Source: RGIG9060 sp052173655 | GTDB taxonomy: Bacteria > Spirochaetota > Spirochaetia > Treponematales > Treponemataceae | NCBI GenBank assembly: GCA_052173655.1 | Contig: JBQMYD010000002.1 | Span: forward strand, 62,001 to 126,000 | DNA length: 64,000 bases | Direction: 5' to 3' | In this document: piece by piece, positions 52,344-60,444 of the stretch | Numbering within the stretch: the stretch's first letter is position 1 | Layout: every line of letters starts with the position of its first letter | Program-made: the position numbers and the translations under genes | Notes under the pieces: generated by a model | Seen by the model: the letters and a program-made list of their open reading frames with translations, nothing else | Databases searched by the model: none | Told to the model about the DNA's origin: nothing

Positions 52344-53066
52344 CTATTCGTCATTTTTAGAAGTAGATACAGTTGAAGTTCCGCTGATAATATTTGCCTG
52401 TAATTTTGAAGTTACATGTTTTCGTAGCATTTCAGATTGGTCAGAGTTTGTTTTTATGTCTTCCATTGCAGCTTCAATTTGTGCATCAAACTGACTTTTG
52501 TCCATACTGTAAACTACAAAATATGTGTATTCATTAAAATAGTCGGAAGCAGTTTTAGCTTTATTTATTCCGGACTTTAAGCGTTTTGTTTCAATCCAGT
52601 AAGAAGCATTTTGCTCCAATCCGTTTAATGTTACATTTTTTAAAGAAGCGGCATACATGTCGATTGTTTTGTTAATTGTAGTTTTATCGTTTATTTGATT
52701 TGCCCATTCGCTTGCCTGAATAGACTGAGCCACAGTTCTTTCAATCTGACCTGCAACTTCTGTTTCAATAGCTATAAGATTTGTCCACTGTTCAAGAAAA
52801 TCTTTGTTTGAACCGCTTTTTTGAACCACAAAAACTTTTTTATTTTTTAAATCAAGATCTTTTGCAACTCTTGAAAAATCTCCGTCTGCTGCTTTTATAA
52901 CCCAACCCGGAATGTCTGCTCCTACAGAAGCTCCGGAGTAATTAACGATTGTTGCTTTATTTGTTGTCATTGTAACTCCGGCTCCCTTTATTCCTGTTGA
53001 AACACAAGATACAGTAAAAAATAAAGTAGAAACGGCTAAAAGTATTGCTAATTTGCTTTTATTCAT
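52344..53066 (-). CDS. Predicted lipoprotein, LPP20-like
   Basis: A 240-residue lipoprotein with signal segment LLAVSTLFFTVSC (lipidated Cys near residue 21). The sequence DIPGWVIKAADGD early in the mature part resembles the LPP20 family opening. The body is helical, and the tail (SGTSTVSTSKND) is Ser/Thr-rich. GAGG precedes the ATG. Function unknown; 84 bases separate it from the rluA-family gene upstream and 97 from galE downstream. Confidence 0.75.
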   Translation of the reverse strand: MNKSKLAILLAVSTLFFTVSCVSTGIKGAGVTMTTNKATIVNYSGASVGADIPGWVIKAADGDFSRVAKDLDLKNKKVFVVQKSGSNKDFLEQWTNLIAIETEVAGQIERTVAQSIQASEWANQINDKTTINKTIDMYAASLKNVTLNGLEQNASYWIETKRLKSGINKAKTASDYFNEYTYFVVYSMDKSQFDAQIEAAMEDIKTNSDQSEMLRKHVTSKLQANIISGTSTVSTSKNDE

Positions 53067-53149
53067 ATTATTTACCTCTTTTTTTTAGGAAATTATAGTT
53101 TACAGTATATAGTTAATATGTTCTTTTGTAAATAAATTGCATTGCCTTT

Positions 53150-54658
53150 TTACGAATCAAGAGAAAAATCAATAGGAAGTTCAAACTTCATTTTTTCTTT
53201 ATTTATGGGATGTTCAAATTCAAGATAAAAAGCCTGCAAGCAAAGTCTTTCTCCGTTTAAATTTACGCCATAGAGTCTATCGCCTACGATAGGAAGTCCG
53301 AGTCCTTTTTCATGTGCAGAGTGCACTCTTAATTGATGAGTTCTTCCTGTAATAGGTGAAAATTCTACAAGAGTTCTCCATTGTTCATTTGTAGATTTAC
53401 AGGACGAATTAGCGTATTGATTTTCGCAATTTTCCTCATAGATTTCATTGTTACTGTTTTTATTCAACTTGTATTCTTTCAAAACTTGCCATTGTGTAAG
53501 TGATGCACGACCGTATTTTTCATCGTAAATTTGGTAGGGTCTGTTATTTATGTCTACACGAATGGGAAAATTGATTAAACCGCTTTTTTGCTCTTTGAAT
53601 TTACTGCTGAGTTTGCCGCATAATAATGCACGATATTTTTTATTTACTTTTCTGTCTTGAAATTGTATTGAAAGATTTTTGTGAGCTTCTTTTGTTAGTC
53701 CTAAAACTAGAAGTCCGCTAGTATCCATATCAAGTCTATGGACACAAGGCTGCTCAATACATTCCGGAATAAGTTTTTTAACCCTGTATGGAATACAGTC
53801 GAATTTTTCAGGGCCTTTTCCCGGTGCTGAAAGAATTCCTGAAGGCTTATTTACCACTATTATATCTTGATCTTTGTATAAAATATGTAATCCCAACATT
53901 TTTGGAAGAATCAGTGAACATTTTTCATCACAAGGAGGATAGAAATTCTTATGCTTTTTTTGTCCGGAAGAGGGCTCATTTCCGTAAAAAAATTCTGCCA
54001 TAGAAATTATTTTTAAATTGTTGGCGTATGCATAGTTTAAAAGCTTAGGGGCACAACAATCCCCTGTTCCGGTAGGAATTGAAAAAACATCTTTTGTTTT
54101 TTTTAAATTCAAGTCAGCCGCTAAAGTTTTGTAAGTTTCGATATGCCCGTCATGACATGTAAAACTGTACATATCGTATATTTTTCTTAAAGATTCATTT
54201 GAGAGTTTTTTACGCATTTTTTTTAATTTCAAAATTTCTTTAGCAAGAAAATCTTGTTTTTCAATAAAGCTTTTCGGTTCAGGTTGTATTTGTATTTCAA
54301 AGCCTGCAGGATTTGCATTTGATTTTTTGTCTTTTTGTTCTTTTTCAAGTTTTATTTGATTTTCAAGTTTTTGAATTTTTGTTGTCAAATCTTTTATTTT
54401 AGGATCCGATTCAAAGACTTCTGCTTTCCATTTTTCTGTGTTTATGCATGGAGGAACAAAGCCCGGTAAAATCCAACGCCCCTCTCCTGCAAGCTGTCCG
54501 GAAAAAGCACGAAGAAGTGTTCCGTCTTGGCAAACTGCTGTAGCAAACATTTGTCCCGGAGAATTTTTTAAAAATGAGCAGAACAGACCGTTATCAAGTT
54601 CTTCCATGAGTTTAAAACATTGAATTTTAGCTTGTTCTTGAGGAAATGGGGGAAACAT
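53150..54658 (-). CDS. RluA-family pseudouridine synthase with a long N-terminal domain
   Basis: A 502-residue protein. The last 240 residues are an RluA-type pseudouridine synthase: IVVNKPSGILSAPG, the catalytic aspartate in HRLDMDTSGLLVL, KKYRALL and GRTHQLRVHSAH. The first 250 residues are an accessory domain with a Lys/Gln/Glu-rich coiled-coil segment (about 85-170) and the Cys-containing blocks GTGDCCAPKLLNYAYAN and PPCDEKCSLILPKML. Similar long RluA-family proteins exist in vibrios and other groups. The substrate (rRNA or tRNA) is not clear. AAGGA precedes the ATG, 14 bases after rpiA. Confidence 0.87.
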   Translation of the reverse strand: MFPPFPQEQAKIQCFKLMEELDNGLFCSFLKNSPGQMFATAVCQDGTLLRAFSGQLAGEGRWILPGFVPPCINTEKWKAEVFESDPKIKDLTTKIQKLENQIKLEKEQKDKKSNANPAGFEIQIQPEPKSFIEKQDFLAKEILKLKKMRKKLSNESLRKIYDMYSFTCHDGHIETYKTLAADLNLKKTKDVFSIPTGTGDCCAPKLLNYAYANNLKIISMAEFFYGNEPSSGQKKHKNFYPPCDEKCSLILPKMLGLHILYKDQDIIVVNKPSGILSAPGKGPEKFDCIPYRVKKLIPECIEQPCVHRLDMDTSGLLVLGLTKEAHKNLSIQFQDRKVNKKYRALLCGKLSSKFKEQKSGLINFPIRVDINNRPYQIYDEKYGRASLTQWQVLKEYKLNKNSNNEIYEENCENQYANSSCKSTNEQWRTLVEFSPITGRTHQLRVHSAHEKGLGLPIVGDRLYGVNLNGERLCLQAFYLEFEHPINKEKMKFELPIDFSLDS

Positions 54659-54672
54659 CTACATTTCCTTTG

Positions 54673-55413
54673 TTATAAATTACGGCTTTCTATACTACCG
54701 TCTGCATGAGAAATAAAAACAATCGGTTTCATTTGTGTAAAAAAACCGTTTTCAACAACTCCGATTATTTTGTTTATTTTTTCTTCAAACTCAACCGGAT
54801 TTACCAAATTTTTTCCGTTAGGCATTTTCCAAATGCAGTCTATGATTTGATTTCCGTTATCGGTTATTACAGGGCCACATTTTTTTATACCCTCCCTAAG
54901 AGTGCATTTTGCACCCATTTTTTCTAATTTTTTTATAACAGAAATTCTTGCTGACGGAATAATCTCAACAGGCAAGGGGAATGTTATTCCTAAATCTTTT
55001 ACGCTTTTGCTTTCATCGGCTATGATTACATACTTTTTTGAGTTATATGCAATTATTTTTTCGTTCAAGAGGGCAGCCCCTCCTCCTTTTATCAAAGCAC
55101 AATTTTTGTCGACTTCATCGGCACCGTCAACGGTAAGATCCAGTTCTCCTCCGATTGCAGTGCAATTCAAGTCATAAACACAAATCCCCAGTTGTTCGCA
55201 GGCGATTGTTGTTTGAAAGCTTGTACTTACAGATTTTATATCTTTTAAAGTTCCGTCTTTGATTTTTGCCGCAATTTGTTTTACAGCTTGTATTGCTGTG
55301 GAACCTGTCCCCAAACCTATTTTCATGCCGCTAAAAATCAAGCCTTTTTCAATTAACTTATCTATGGAATATCTTCCTACTAATTCTTTTTGTTCATTTT
55401 GAGTTAATGCCAC
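54673..55413 (-). CDS. rpiA: Ribose-5-phosphate isomerase A
   Basis: A 246-residue RpiA of the pentose phosphate pathway. Signature parts are GLGTGSTAIQAVK, the DGADEVD active-site block and KGGGAALLNEKI. It starts at GTG with TAGGAGA seven bases upstream. It lies 21 bases after aroDE and 14 before the rluA-family gene. Confidence 0.94.
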   Translation of the reverse strand: MALTQNEQKELVGRYSIDKLIEKGLIFSGMKIGLGTGSTAIQAVKQIAAKIKDGTLKDIKSVSTSFQTTIACEQLGICVYDLNCTAIGGELDLTVDGADEVDKNCALIKGGGAALLNEKIIAYNSKKYVIIADESKSVKDLGITFPLPVEIIPSARISVIKKLEKMGAKCTLREGIKKCGPVITDNGNQIIDCIWKMPNGKNLVNPVEFEEKINKIIGVVENGFFTQMKPIVFISHADGSIESRNL

Positions 55414-55434
55414 AAATATCTCCTAAGGTACATT

Positions 55435-56943
55435 TTAATACTTCTCTCCGGTAAAAAGTTCAAACTGATCAATTCCCTGATATTCCAGCATATTGCTACC
55501 GTTACAAATAGAGCAACCGGCTTTTTCTGCTCTTGCAAGCATCGGGGTTTTTTCCGGAAGATAAATCAGATCGAAAACTTTTTCAAAGCCTTTGAATTCA
55601 TAAAAGAAAATCGGATCGTTTTTTTTATTCGATTCACTATCTTGTTCGCATCCGAATCCCACAGAGGTCGTTTGAATTATTATATCGTTGTATTTTTCCA
55701 AAGCGTAAAGATAGTCTGCATTTAGGGGAGCGTATCTAAATCCGTAAAGATTAGCAATCTCTCTTGCTTTGGAAAGGGTTCTGTTAAAAATGCATGCATT
55801 TCCGCGTAATTTTTTTACGGCATAAGCACAGGCATTTGCAGCTCCTCCGGCTCCTATGATGGCGATCTTTTTAAAAAATAGGTTGCGGTAGCCTGAAAAT
55901 TCCAAAAAAGATTTTATAAATCCGTTTACGTCAGTGTTAAAACCTTTCCAACCTTCACAGGTTTTTAATATTGTATTTGCAGCTTGAACTTCTCCTGTAG
56001 TTTCTGAAATAAAGTTTAAAACTCCGGATTTCAGAATGTCTTTTTTAAATGGGAGAGTAACGGAAAGCCCTTTTATGTTGTTTGCGTCTGCAAATTGTAC
56101 GGTTTCTTCAGCATTTTCACAGCGGATAGGAATGTAAACACAATTCATTTTGCGTTTTTTAAAGTTTTCGTTGTGAAATTTTGGGCTATTTGTAAATTTT
56201 AAAGGATAGCCCATAATTCCGAAAACTGAAGTGTCTTCGTTGATTTGTCTAAAATTATAAGTTTGTGTCAGTGTTATCGGGTCTATCTGCCCTAAAAATG
56301 CAAAATCTTCCGGACTGTTTTTTGCCGAAACATAGGTTATGCAGGAATTAATTTTTGTTGCCAAAATTCTGGAAGGCAAGCCTAACGGTCCCAGTGCAAT
56401 AGCTATATGCTCATAATCTTTTATTCTTGCTGATTCTTTCATTAAGTTGGAAACGTCTTGTAGATTTTTAGGTTTAAATGCTATTTTGGGAATTTCAAAA
56501 CCGGTTTTTCTAATTGATCGAAATTTTTTTTCAATTTCATCAATGGGGCTTTCAATACTGTGAAAACTTCTTATAATTTTTGTTCCAAAAGCAAGAGCTG
56601 CATCTTGTAGGCACGGAACATCAAAGTCGGTCTCAATATCTACATAGGTAAAATTTTTTCTTGAATCTTGATCGGCGTATGCAAGTCCTCTTGCAAAGAG
56701 AGTAGTTCTGTTAGCTTCTCCATCGCAAAATTTACCTCCATCACAATGTCTTCTGATCGTAAGAATTGTCGGAATTTTTGCCAGGCTTGGAAATTTTCGT
56801 ATAAAAAGTTTTTCATCGTCATCAAGATAGTCTACCCTCAGTTCAACCATATCGATATAATCCCTGTATTGTTTTATGAGTTCCAAATCTTCTTCTATGG
56901 TTCTGCCTGTAAGACAAAGTGCTATTTTTGCAGTACTTGCCAT
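55435..56943 (-). CDS. aroDE: Bifunctional 3-dehydroquinate dehydratase/shikimate dehydrogenase
   Basis: A 502-residue fusion of two consecutive shikimate-pathway enzymes. Residues 1-235 are a type I dehydroquinase: ELRVDYL near the start, the general-base histidine in IIRSFHSIE and the Schiff-base lysine in IPKIAFKPK. Residues 240-502 are AroE: GYPLKFTNSPKFHNENF (TxS in place of the usual SxS), the catalytic lysine in SVTLPFKKD, NTDVNGF and the NADP site GAGGAANACAY. The same order occurs in plants and Chlamydia. AAGGAA precedes the ATG. Confidence 0.95.
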   Translation of the reverse strand: MASTAKIALCLTGRTIEEDLELIKQYRDYIDMVELRVDYLDDDEKLFIRKFPSLAKIPTILTIRRHCDGGKFCDGEANRTTLFARGLAYADQDSRKNFTYVDIETDFDVPCLQDAALAFGTKIIRSFHSIESPIDEIEKKFRSIRKTGFEIPKIAFKPKNLQDVSNLMKESARIKDYEHIAIALGPLGLPSRILATKINSCITYVSAKNSPEDFAFLGQIDPITLTQTYNFRQINEDTSVFGIMGYPLKFTNSPKFHNENFKKRKMNCVYIPIRCENAEETVQFADANNIKGLSVTLPFKKDILKSGVLNFISETTGEVQAANTILKTCEGWKGFNTDVNGFIKSFLEFSGYRNLFFKKIAIIGAGGAANACAYAVKKLRGNACIFNRTLSKAREIANLYGFRYAPLNADYLYALEKYNDIIIQTTSVGFGCEQDSESNKKNDPIFFYEFKGFEKVFDLIYLPEKTPMLARAEKAGCSICNGSNMLEYQGIDQFELFTGEKY

Positions 56944-56974
56944 TTCATTTTCCTTAGTTTAAGAGAAAAATTAT

Positions 56975-58117
56975 CTATCTGACTGTTCTTCTTAATGCTT
57001 CTTTATCGTAAATTGAAAGTATCAACTCCGTTTTTGGAGGCAATACATACGGAATTGTAATCATTCCTCCTAAATGCATCATTGTAACTACATTAAACCT
57101 TTCTCCGTCAGGAGTAAGTGCGTCTAATTTTACTTGTAAAGCATAAGGATAAACCGGTAAATTTTCCGTAAATATTCCGTAAACTTTATTGAATTCCTGT
57201 TTTGCAGGATAAACAAAAACAGCAGGAACTCTGGTATAGGTGCTAACGTAAGTATTTTCCGAAATTCCCTGAGTTATGATTGTTCCCGGAATTTCTCCCG
57301 GTTCAGCAGGTCTTGAAGAAAATTCGTAAATTAATTTGCTTCTTGCCATTTGAGTAAGGACTTCATTTACCGTTAAGCCGATAAGATTGGGAACTTTTGC
57401 TTTTTCATGTTCCGGGCCCTTACTTACTATTACTTTTAATTTTATAGGATTGGTTATAGGCGTGTCGGGAGCAGGGTCTTGAGCAAGAATAGTTCCCGCC
57501 TCTGAGCTGTCATATTCATAGACAATTTTTTCATCCAAAGTAATTTGTTCTGTATCGCTGGAGGCAAAAAGAGCTTGAAGATGCAAACGTAAATCATCTA
57601 ATTTTTGTCCCGTGTAATCTTCAACTTTATCGATAAGACTTCCTCTGCTTACGACTAATTCAATTCGTCTGCCGGCTTTTACAATTGCTCCTGCAGTAGG
57701 ACTTTGTTCAAGGACTAATCCCTTATCTTCCGGTGAGCTTGAATATCGTAATTGAAGTTTAGGATATAATTCTTTTATTTGCATATCTAACAGAGCTTCT
57801 GTAAGTTCTTTTCCTACGACATCAGGTACCATAACTTCTTCCGAACCTTTTACAGTCAGCAAAAAAATACCCACAGTAAAAATTCCCATAAGAATTATAA
57901 CGCCTATTGTTAATACAAGAAGAGATTTTCCGTTGTTTTGTAAGGATTCTAAAAAACTTACAAAAGAGCTTCTTGCCTTTATTGTTTTTTTGCCCATGCT
58001 TTTTATTGCTTTGTTAGCTTTGTCGATAGCATTTGCCAGAGTTTTTTTTCCGGTTTTGGAAATTTTCTTTTCATTAAATTCATTTTTATCAAATTCATCA
58101 AAATTTTTATTTTCCAT
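56975..58117 (-). CDS. PASTA-domain membrane protein without a kinase
   Basis: A 380-residue protein: an acidic/lysine-rich cytoplasmic N-terminus (1-65), one membrane segment (about 69-90) and three PASTA repeats (VMVPDVVGKELTEAL, then a divergent copy around DYTGQKLDDLRLHLQAL, then AKVPNLIGLTVNEVL). A C-terminal domain of about 75 residues follows. PASTA repeats bind peptidoglycan or beta-lactams in Ser/Thr kinases and PBPs; here neither a kinase nor a transpeptidase domain is attached. A TATAAT lies 11 bases from the ATG with TGGCAA 17 bases before it (58129-58134, 58152-58157), giving a leader of only about 4 bases. Confidence 0.87.
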   Translation of the reverse strand: MENKNFDEFDKNEFNEKKISKTGKKTLANAIDKANKAIKSMGKKTIKARSSFVSFLESLQNNGKSLLVLTIGVIILMGIFTVGIFLLTVKGSEEVMVPDVVGKELTEALLDMQIKELYPKLQLRYSSSPEDKGLVLEQSPTAGAIVKAGRRIELVVSRGSLIDKVEDYTGQKLDDLRLHLQALFASSDTEQITLDEKIVYEYDSSEAGTILAQDPAPDTPITNPIKLKVIVSKGPEHEKAKVPNLIGLTVNEVLTQMARSKLIYEFSSRPAEPGEIPGTIITQGISENTYVSTYTRVPAVFVYPAKQEFNKVYGIFTENLPVYPYALQVKLDALTPDGERFNVVTMMHLGGMITIPYVLPPKTELILSIYDKEALRRTVR

Positions 58118-58128
58118 AAGTGCCCCAG

Positions 58129-58157
58129 ATTATACATTTTATTTTTATTTTTTGCCA
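58129..58157 (-). promoter_or_regulatory. Promoter of the PASTA gene within the end of fmt
   Basis: On the minus strand TGGCAA (plus 58152-58157), a 17-base spacer and a perfect TATAAT (plus 58129-58134). The -35 lies in the last codons of fmt. The expected start near 58121 would leave only about 4 untranslated bases. Confidence 0.6.
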
Positions 58158-59167
58158 CAAATATGCGGATCTTTTCCACATACGCAATTTAAAAAATCTT
58201 TACATCCGTTTAAAAAATCTTTGCAATTCATAGCTTTTTTTGTCTGCCATTGGAGTTTTTTTAATACAAGTATTCCTTTTCCGGTTTTAACAAGAATTCC
58301 GCAATTTTTGTCATTTTTATCAAAGCCTAAAACTGTTCCGGGTAAGGTTTCTTTTAGTTTTTCCGATTTTTCAAAAAAATCTTTACAAGTGCATGTGTCA
58401 TCATAAACCGATGCTTCATGAATTTTTAAGGAAGTTCCAAGTGCAAAAGTAAAGGCTCCGGGCCAAGGTGTGAAGGCTCTGATTTTTGCGTCAATTTGCT
58501 CTGCACTTTGTGTCCAGTCTATTAAACCATCTTCTTTTTTTAGCATTTTTGAATATGTTGCTTTTGTTGAATCTTGTTTTACGGGGCTTATGGTTTTATT
58601 TTCAATTTTTTCCAAAACTTGTAAAAAAAGTTCTGCTCCCTGATTTGCAACCTTATTTAAAATTATTTCAGAATTATCATTTTGTTCTATCGGAAATTGA
58701 GTTTGAAATAGAATGTCTCCGGAATCCATTTCCTGTTCTATTGTTTGGATTGTAATTCCTGTTTGTTTATCCATATTCAGTATTGCAGCAGGAACGGGAG
58801 CACTGCCACGGTAACGAGGGAGTAGAGAAGGATGAAGATTAATTCCTCCCAGTGGAAAAAGACTCATAAATTTAGGGCCGAAAATTTTGCCGTATGCAAA
58901 ACATACCAATAGGTCCGGTTTTAAAAGAGTAATTTGTTGTCTTACTTGCTCGTCAAGTTTTTCAGGACTAAGAATCAGAGTTTTTGATTTTGAAGAAAAT
59001 TCTCTTGCAACCTGTTCTACCGGAGTAGGCTCTAAATGACCTTTTCTTCCTTTGCTGCTTGGAGGATTTGTCAACACGGCTACAATCTCTACTTTGCCAC
59101 TTTCAAATAAATCTTTTAGGGGAATACTTGAAATTTCAGGACTTCCGGCATAAACAATTTTTAACAT
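58145..59167 (-). CDS. fmt: Methionyl-tRNA formyltransferase
   Basis: A 340-residue Fmt that formylates initiator Met-tRNA with 10-formyl-THF. Conserved parts are VYAGSPEISSIPL, the SSKGRKGHL loop, LLVCFAYGKIFG, NLHPSLLPRYRGSAPVPAAIL and GITIQTIEQEMDSGDIL. Compared with the usual 310-320 residues it has a Cys-rich insertion near 275 (DDTCTCKDFF) and a C-terminal tail with a duplicated CKDFLN and four further cysteines (CVCGKDPHIC). The start overlaps the end of def by 7 bases, the common def-fmt pairing. Confidence 0.93.
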   Translation of the reverse strand: MLKIVYAGSPEISSIPLKDLFESGKVEIVAVLTNPPSSKGRKGHLEPTPVEQVAREFSSKSKTLILSPEKLDEQVRQQITLLKPDLLVCFAYGKIFGPKFMSLFPLGGINLHPSLLPRYRGSAPVPAAILNMDKQTGITIQTIEQEMDSGDILFQTQFPIEQNDNSEIILNKVANQGAELFLQVLEKIENKTISPVKQDSTKATYSKMLKKEDGLIDWTQSAEQIDAKIRAFTPWPGAFTFALGTSLKIHEASVYDDTCTCKDFFEKSEKLKETLPGTVLGFDKNDKNCGILVKTGKGILVLKKLQWQTKKAMNCKDFLNGCKDFLNCVCGKDPHICGKK

Positions 59168-59748
59168 GAGCCGGACATTTCCTTTTTTGCTTTTTTTGCT
59201 GCAATTTTGGATGCAATTTTTGCTTCTTTTGCAGCTTTAGCTTTTTCTTTTTCTGCTTTACGTTTTATTTTTTTTTCAAATTTATCTACGGTTTTTTGCT
59301 TAAATTCTTCATCGCCTCTGTCTATGTATAAAAATCCTTCCAGATGATCGAATTCATGTTGAATAATGCGAGCTAAAAAGCCTTCTGCATTTAGGGTAAA
59401 AGGCTTTCCTTTTTCGTTAAGAGCTTGAATTGTTATTTTTTTAGGGCGAGTAATGGTTTCATATACTCCGGGAATTGAAAGACAGCCTTCATCATATTCG
59501 CAAGTTTCTGCAGAAGTGGAAATAATTTGAGGATTAATAAACGCAGCTTTGTGTCCTTCGCGGTCGTCAATAACAAAAATACGTAAAAGCTTTGCAATTT
59601 GAACACCGGCAAGACCTACTCCTTCGGAGGCGTACATGGTTTCATACATGTCTTGAATTAGCTGACGTATTTCATCATTAATTTCCGTAACCTGTTCGGA
59701 CTTTTTCCTTAATAATTCATTCCCTAGAGTAATTACATTTAAAATCAT
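59161..59748 (-). CDS. def: Peptide deformylase
   Basis: A 195-residue Def that removes the formyl group from nascent proteins. Motifs are GVGLAGVQI, EGCLSIPG with the metal cysteine and QHEFDHLEG with the metal histidines and catalytic glutamate. The core ends near residue 150; a Lys/Ala-rich helical tail of about 45 residues follows (KKIKRKAEKEKAKAAKEAK), which may contact ribosomal RNA. No ribosome binding site is visible; a GATAAA hexamer lies 8 bases before the ATG. Confidence 0.94.
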   Translation of the reverse strand: MILNVITLGNELLRKKSEQVTEINDEIRQLIQDMYETMYASEGVGLAGVQIAKLLRIFVIDDREGHKAAFINPQIISTSAETCEYDEGCLSIPGVYETITRPKKITIQALNEKGKPFTLNAEGFLARIIQHEFDHLEGFLYIDRGDEEFKQKTVDKFEKKIKRKAEKEKAKAAKEAKIASKIAAKKAKKEMSGSC

Positions 59749-59761
59749 ATTAAAAATTTAT

Positions 59762-59779
59762 CACTTTAGCGTTAAAGTG
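59762..59779. promoter_or_regulatory. Perfect inverted repeat between def and the divergent gene
   Basis: CACTTTA-GCGT-TAAAGTG (59762-59779) lies 13 bases upstream of the def start, over its likely core promoter. It is a candidate operator for def, possibly shared with the divergent gene at 59853. Confidence 0.5.
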
Positions 59780-59852
59780 TCGATACATTACAAAAAAAAC
59801 AGGTACTTTAATAGTAACTTGACAATAAAGTCCAAAAATGCGATTAATAAGT

Positions 59853-60422
59853 ATGCAAAATTTTTCACATACAAGTTTAAAGCTTTGTTCCGAGTATGTT
59901 GAGCCCAATGTACTTGAGTCTTTTGCTATTTTCCTTGAAACGGATGATTTTTCCAAGCTTGAGGATGCTGCAGTGTCGATTGCCGGGGTTTTAGGCGGGG
60001 CAAAATTTATAACATTGCTTCTTTCTCAAAATGAATCGGAACGATATGAAACTGAGCAAAAGCTCATAAAAAGTTTTCATAATAATTTGCAGCTTTTGGT
60101 TAAAAAAACTTGGGTAGAAAAGAGTGATGAAACAGAAAAAGAGCAACTACTTGTCAGGCTTGATAAAATGTGCAAAGAGCTTAGCAATAAAAAATATAAT
60201 GAATCTTATGAACATATTATTTCTGTGTTGAACGATGCTGTACTTTTGATGTTCGGTGAAAATGCCGTGTCAGAAGATTTTGCAGAATATGCTCTTAGAA
60301 TTGATCCTGGATTTGGAACTTTTTGGTGTTTTTTAAAAAGTTTGCCTGAACATGCACAATGGCAGATGGAAAAAACTCGGATGGCACTCCTTTTGGGAAT
60401 GTGCTTTTTGGCGAATTACTAA
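59853..60422 (+). CDS. Conserved-looking hypothetical protein upstream of proA
   Basis: About 189 residues, mostly helical and cytoplasmic in appearance. I do not recognise the family. The start is uncertain: an ATG at 59838 adds five residues, but it lies inside a likely promoter (TTGACA at 59819-59824, spacer 18, ATTAAT at 59843-59848), which favours the ATG at 59853. It is followed by proA after 22 bases and is probably co-transcribed with it; no role in proline synthesis can be seen. Confidence 0.68.
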   Translation: MQNFSHTSLKLCSEYVEPNVLESFAIFLETDDFSKLEDAAVSIAGVLGGAKFITLLLSQNESERYETEQKLIKSFHNNLQLLVKKTWVEKSDETEKEQLLVRLDKMCKELSNKKYNESYEHIISVLNDAVLLMFGENAVSEDFAEYALRIDPGFGTFWCFLKSLPEHAQWQMEKTRMALLLGMCFLANY

Positions 60423-60444
60423 TTTATAATTCGAGAGGCAATGT

